Source: DAOTZU01 sp034433995 (lineage in GTDB: Bacteria > Chloroflexota > Anaerolineae > UBA1429). Taken from it: DNA of 23,963 bases. Shown here one piece after another: positions 20,853 to 23,963 of the stretch. The stretch covers positions 1 through 23,963 of the forward strand of contig DAOTZU010000051.1 in NCBI GenBank assembly GCA_034433995.1, in the 5' to 3' direction. The position numbers and the translations under genes were made by a program. A model generated the notes under the pieces. The model saw nothing but the letters and a program-made list of their open reading frames with translations, was not told the origin of the DNA and did not search any database. Every line of letters starts with the position of its first letter. The stretch's first letter is position 1.

Positions 20853-23254
20853 TGTCCGCTAGCCAACCTCGTCATCTTGGCCCGATGCGCCGCCGCGTGG
20901 GGCTGATCTGCCTTGTCTTGTTGCTCCTGTTGGTGTTGCTGATGCTGGCGTGGAGCTGGCAGACCTACCGCCACGCCCAAGCTCTGCGCCGCCATGCCCA
21001 GGCCCTCAGGGCGTTGGATCGCGAGGGTCTCTCCAACCTCGGCGCGGCCCTGGACCAGGCGCGCCACGACATGACCCTTTTGCGGCGTGACCTGGCCCTG
21101 CCCCTGGCCCTTGGCCCTCGCCTGGGTTGGGTGCCCGAGGTTGGCCCCACCTTGGAGGCCCTGCCGGTGCTGTTTTCCGCCGGTGAGGCGGCCCTGGACG
21201 CGGCGCTGGAGGCCTGGGCTGTGGCCGGGGAGCCCCTGGCCCAGTGGCTGGCCGAGGAGGGCACGGCCACCGAGGCCTTCCGCGCCCTCCATGCCGGGCT
21301 TGGGGCCCATGCGGCGTCCCTTGAGGCGCGGGCTGCCGCCCTGCGCCGGTCGGCGCAGGAGCTTCAGGCTGTGGAGAGCGCCCGTCTGCTCCCGCCTCTG
21401 CGCGGCCCGGTGCGCCAGGTGCAAGACCTTGTGCCGTTGGCCGTGGCCGCCTGTGAGGCGTTGCCCCTCTTGCCCAAGGCCCTGCCCGCGGACCAGGAGC
21501 GCATCTACCTGCTTTTGGCCCAAAACGACGAGGAGCTGCGCCCCACCGGCGGGTTCATCAGCAGCATCGGCACGCTGATGGTGCAAGGGGGGCTGCCACG
21601 TTTGGCTGCCCTGCAGGATAGTTACCAGGTAGAGAACTGGACCGTGGCACATCCCGATCCTCCGGAGCCGCTGCGCCAGTATATGGGCCTGGATCTGTGG
21701 ACCACCCGCGATGGCAACTGGTGGCCCGATTTCCCCACCTCCGCCCAGGCCGTGGCCCGGCTTTACGAGCTCAATCAAGGCCGCAAGGTGGATGGCGTCC
21801 TCGCCGTGGACATGACCGCCGCCGTGGCCCTTTTGGAAGCGCTGACGCCCCTCGCCTTGCCCGATGGCCAGGTGGTGGCCCAGGGGGGCGTGAAGGACGC
21901 CTTCCGCCAAAGCTGGAGCCTGGCGCCGGGCAGCCTTACCACCGCCGGAGAGGTGGTCACGGCGACCCATCCCTTCACTGCGGTGGAGGTGAAGCTTGCC
22001 CTGGAGCAGCGCAAGGGGCGCGCCTGGTTCGATAGCGTCGTCTTGGAAGATGCCCGACAACCGGGCCACAACTTGGTGCGCAACCCATCCTTCGAGGAGG
22101 ATGGCGATGGCGACGGCTTGCCCGATGGCTGGCAGGCCTCCGGATGGGCGGGCCAGGATCGCCTCGTAGAGGATGTGGCCCACGATGGCCGGCGCGCGCT
22201 CCTGTTGGTGGGCGATCCGGAGCGGGATAAAAGCGTTATCCAGCGCTTGGCTCTCGTTGGAGAGGCGGGGGATCGTTTCCGCTTGGCCGCCGAGAGCCGG
22301 GCCGACGGCGTCACCGAGACAGGCGGAGATTATGCCTTGGAGGTGACCTTCTTCGATGGTGACCGGCCGGTGCAAACGGTGGTGGCCAATTTTCCTGCGT
22401 TGACCCACGAATGGGCCACAGCCGGCACGGACCGGGTCTGGATCGCGTGGTGGGCGCGCCGCAAGGAGGGGATGAACCAGATGCTGGCCGCGGCGGCGGG
22501 CCGTCTGCTGGGGCGGCCCGGAGAGGTGCGCTGGGGCGACCTGCTCGCTGCCCTCAAAACCTCGCTGGCCCAGCGGCATATCCAGCTCTATGTGGAGGAT
22601 CCTGCCCTTCAGTCCTGGGTGGCGCGCCAGGGTTGGGATGGCGCGCTGGTGGAGACGGAGGGGGATTACCTCCTGGTGGTGGATACCAATGTGGGCTATA
22701 ACAAGGTGAATAGCAACATCGCCCAGACGGTCCGCTACACTGTGCAGATCGCACCAGGGGAGCCCCTGCGCGCCGAATTGACCTTGCACTATCGCCATCA
22801 GAGTCGCCGCCAGGTGACCGAGTGTGACAAGTTTACCCAATACACCCCCGTGTATGAGCTCCTCACCCAGGGTTGCTATTGGGATTATCTGCGGATTTAT
22901 GTGCCCCAGGGAGCGCAGCTGCTCTCTTGCCAGGGCGCCGACGAGCCGGCCCGCGCCCTGGACGAGCTGGGCCGGACGGTTTGGGCCACGTCGTTCCTTT
23001 TGCGGCCGAGGGAGGAGCGCGAGGTGCGGTTCAGCTACACCTTGCCGGCCGGCCTCTTGCGCCAGGGGCGCTACACCCTCTATGTGCAGAAACAGGCCGG
23101 CACCGGCCCCTTGCCGCTCTGGGTCACCTTGCGGGCCTCGTCCTCGCTGCTGCCCCAAACAGGGGGCACGCCCACCGTTGGAGAGGATGGCGCCCTCATC
23201 TACGCCACGGACTTGGCGGTGGATCGGGCCTTTGCTGTTAAAGTGGCGAATTGA
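20852..23254 (+). CDS. DUF4012 membrane-anchored protein with inserted carbohydrate-binding-module-like domain
   Basis: The 800-residue product has a membrane helix at about 16-35 and then an alpha-helical extracytoplasmic stretch (about 40-210). The DUF4012 core includes LLLAQNDEELRPTGGFISS (220-238), NWWPDFPTSAQAVARLYE (289-306), VDGVLAVDM (313-321), VEDPALQSWVARQGW (581-595) and NVGYNKVNSNIAQTVRY (613-629). A beta-sandwich-like block of about 165 residues (about 361-525) interrupts the core, with NLVRNPSFEEDGDGDGLPDGW (407-427) typical of CBM-like domains. DUF4012 proteins have no established function. The ATG at 20852 shares a base with the upstream stop and follows GGAGG. ATG at 20885 is a weaker alternative. 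Confidence 0.87.
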   Translation: MSASQPRHLGPMRRRVGLICLVLLLLLVLLMLAWSWQTYRHAQALRRHAQALRALDREGLSNLGAALDQARHDMTLLRRDLALPLALGPRLGWVPEVGPTLEALPVLFSAGEAALDAALEAWAVAGEPLAQWLAEEGTATEAFRALHAGLGAHAASLEARAAALRRSAQELQAVESARLLPPLRGPVRQVQDLVPLAVAACEALPLLPKALPADQERIYLLLAQNDEELRPTGGFISSIGTLMVQGGLPRLAALQDSYQVENWTVAHPDPPEPLRQYMGLDLWTTRDGNWWPDFPTSAQAVARLYELNQGRKVDGVLAVDMTAAVALLEALTPLALPDGQVVAQGGVKDAFRQSWSLAPGSLTTAGEVVTATHPFTAVEVKLALEQRKGRAWFDSVVLEDARQPGHNLVRNPSFEEDGDGDGLPDGWQASGWAGQDRLVEDVAHDGRRALLLVGDPERDKSVIQRLALVGEAGDRFRLAAESRADGVTETGGDYALEVTFFDGDRPVQTVVANFPALTHEWATAGTDRVWIAWWARRKEGMNQMLAAAAGRLLGRPGEVRWGDLLAALKTSLAQRHIQLYVEDPALQSWVARQGWDGALVETEGDYLLVVDTNVGYNKVNSNIAQTVRYTVQIAPGEPLRAELTLHYRHQSRRQVTECDKFTQYTPVYELLTQGCYWDYLRIYVPQGAQLLSCQGADEPARALDELGRTVWATSFLLRPREEREVRFSYTLPAGLLRQGRYTLYVQKQAGTGPLPLWVTLRASSSLLPQTGGTPTVGEDGALIYATDLAVDRAFAVKVAN

Positions 23255-23279
23255 CCTTTGGGGGCGGCGGTGCTACACT
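23251..23279 (+). promoter_or_regulatory. Sigma70-type promoter of rsmD
   Basis: TTGACC (23251-23256, five of six) and TACACT (23274-23279, four of six) are separated by 17 bp. The -35 box contains the TGA stop codon of the DUF4012 gene. Transcription should start near 23286, about 20 nt before the rsmD ATG. Confidence 0.6.
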
Positions 23280-23305
23280 GAAGGCGCAGGCGGAATGGAG
23301 GCAGG

Positions 23306-23893
23306 ATGCGCGTCATCGCAGGGGTGGCCAAGGGGCGCAATTTACTTTCGGTTCCGGGAGCGGGCACCCGGCCGGTCACGGATTTGGTCAAAGGGGCCTT
23401 GTTCAACATCCTGGGGCCGGATGTGGTGGGCGCGACCTTTCTGGACCTTTTCGCCGGCACGGGGAGCGTGGGCATCGAGGCCCTCAGCCGTGGGGCGAGC
23501 CTGGCGGTCTTTGTGGAGGTGGCGCGCAAGGCCGTCGCTACGGTGCAAAAGAATCTGGAGCTTACCGGCCTGGCCGAGCGGGCCCAGGTGATCCACGAAG
23601 ACGTTTTTCGCTTCCTGCGCCAGGCGGATCCGGAGCAGCGCTTTGACTATATCTATGTGGCCCCACCCCAGTACCAGGATCTGTGGGTCAAGACGTTGCT
23701 GGCCCTCAACGAGAAACCCCTGTTGACCGCGGAGGGGAGGATCGTGGTGCAGATCCACCCCAAGGAATTTCACCCTCTCTCCACGCCGCGTTTGCGCCTG
23801 GTGGATGAGCGCCACTATGGGGATACGGCGCTATACTTCTATGCCCTGAGCGACCAAGGAGAGACGCCGACGGAGCCAGAGGATGTTGATTGA
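23306..23893 (+). CDS. rsmD: 16S rRNA (guanine-966-N2)-methyltransferase RsmD
   Basis: RsmD methylates N2 of G966 in 16S rRNA using S-adenosylmethionine. The 195-residue product has MRVIAGVAKGRNL at the N-terminus, RPVTDLVKGALFNIL, the SAM-binding FLDLFAGTGSVGIEALSRGA (45-64) and EDVFRFLRQ. The catalytic D/N-P-P-Y motif of this class reads VAPPQY (about 117-122), with alanine in place of the acidic or amide residue. Length is normal and no other core motif is lost. GGAGG lies 6 nt before the ATG, and the gene has its own promoter. Its last 11 nt overlap the start of the DUF951 gene. Confidence 0.9.
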   Translation: MRVIAGVAKGRNLLSVPGAGTRPVTDLVKGALFNILGPDVVGATFLDLFAGTGSVGIEALSRGASLAVFVEVARKAVATVQKNLELTGLAERAQVIHEDVFRFLRQADPEQRFDYIYVAPPQYQDLWVKTLLALNEKPLLTAEGRIVVQIHPKEFHPLSTPRLRLVDERHYGDTALYFYALSDQGETPTEPEDVD

Positions 23894-23963
23894 TGTTCAG
23901 GTGGGCGATGTGGTCATGTTGCGCAAACCCCATCCCTGTGGGCAGAACGCGTGGGAGGTGGTG
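23883..23963 (+). CDS. DUF951 family small protein (partial, runs off the right edge)
   Basis: The first 27 codons read MLIDVQVGDVVMLRKPHPCG and then QNAWEVV, the typical opening of DUF951 proteins, which are about 65 residues long with conserved cysteines and are thought to bind nucleic acid or metal. The ATG at 23883 is preceded by GGAG at 7 nt and overlaps the end of rsmD by 11 nt in another frame. It is too short and truncated for length-based calling, but the KPHPCG and WEVV match is clear. Confidence 0.8.
   Translation, partial: MLIDVQVGDVVMLRKPHPCGQNAWEVV

Noticed and set aside
20738..23158. A long minus-strand open frame opposite the DUF4012 gene
   Set aside because: His/Gln/Gly-rich low-complexity translation without motifs; the plus strand encodes a clear DUF4012 protein with proper start signals.

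Overview
This is a GC-rich, densely packed bacterial chromosomal window. The best guess is a Chloroflexota bacterium (Anaerolineae or a related class). That guess rests on a complete-looking division and cell-wall cluster together with DUF4012, DUF2089/SHOCT/DUF4097 and uroporphyrinogen-decarboxylase-family genes. It is inference from gene content, not from a marker gene. I see no rRNA, tRNA, CRISPR array, transposase or prophage.

Positions 1-8440, minus strand: a dcw operon in the order mraZ, rsmH, ftsL-like, class B penicillin-binding protein, murF, mraY, murD, ftsW (ftsW runs off the left edge). It begins at a clear sigma70-type promoter whose first transcribed bases carry four TGGNN boxes at an exact 10-bp period, matching known MraZ operators. 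murE, usually between the transpeptidase gene and murF, is missing here. Genes are coupled by short gaps or ATGA overlaps.

Positions 8446-11444, minus strand: obgE, nadD and a xylose-isomerase-like TIM-barrel gene, starting at a strong promoter (TTGACA, 17 bp, TATCCT) and closed by a hairpin terminator just before the mraZ promoter.

Positions 11371-11807: a 437-nt gap with an array of short hairpins inside a 15-bp inverted repeat. One unit recurs at 18403-18436. The gap also holds the promoter of a plus-strand pair: a bactofilin and a membrane-anchored HAD-fold protein that has lost its catalytic residues but kept the zinc site of GmhB-type phosphatases. The second gene ends tail to tail with the next operon, with overlapping stop codons.

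Positions 13242-16015, minus strand: a four-gene operon, DUF2089 regulator, double-GNAT protein, small SHOCT-like protein and DUF4097 protein. Three of the four carry the same roughly 25-residue helical module. Its promoter is overlaid by palindromes that look like an operator.

Positions 16002-18308, minus strand: a Cys-rich exported protein, a NapH-like polyferredoxin and a biotin-protein ligase.

Positions 18457-23963, plus strand: two divergent uroporphyrinogen-decarboxylase-family proteins, a DUF4012 membrane protein with an inserted carbohydrate-binding-module-like domain in an odd order, rsmD with its own promoter, and the start of a DUF951 gene.
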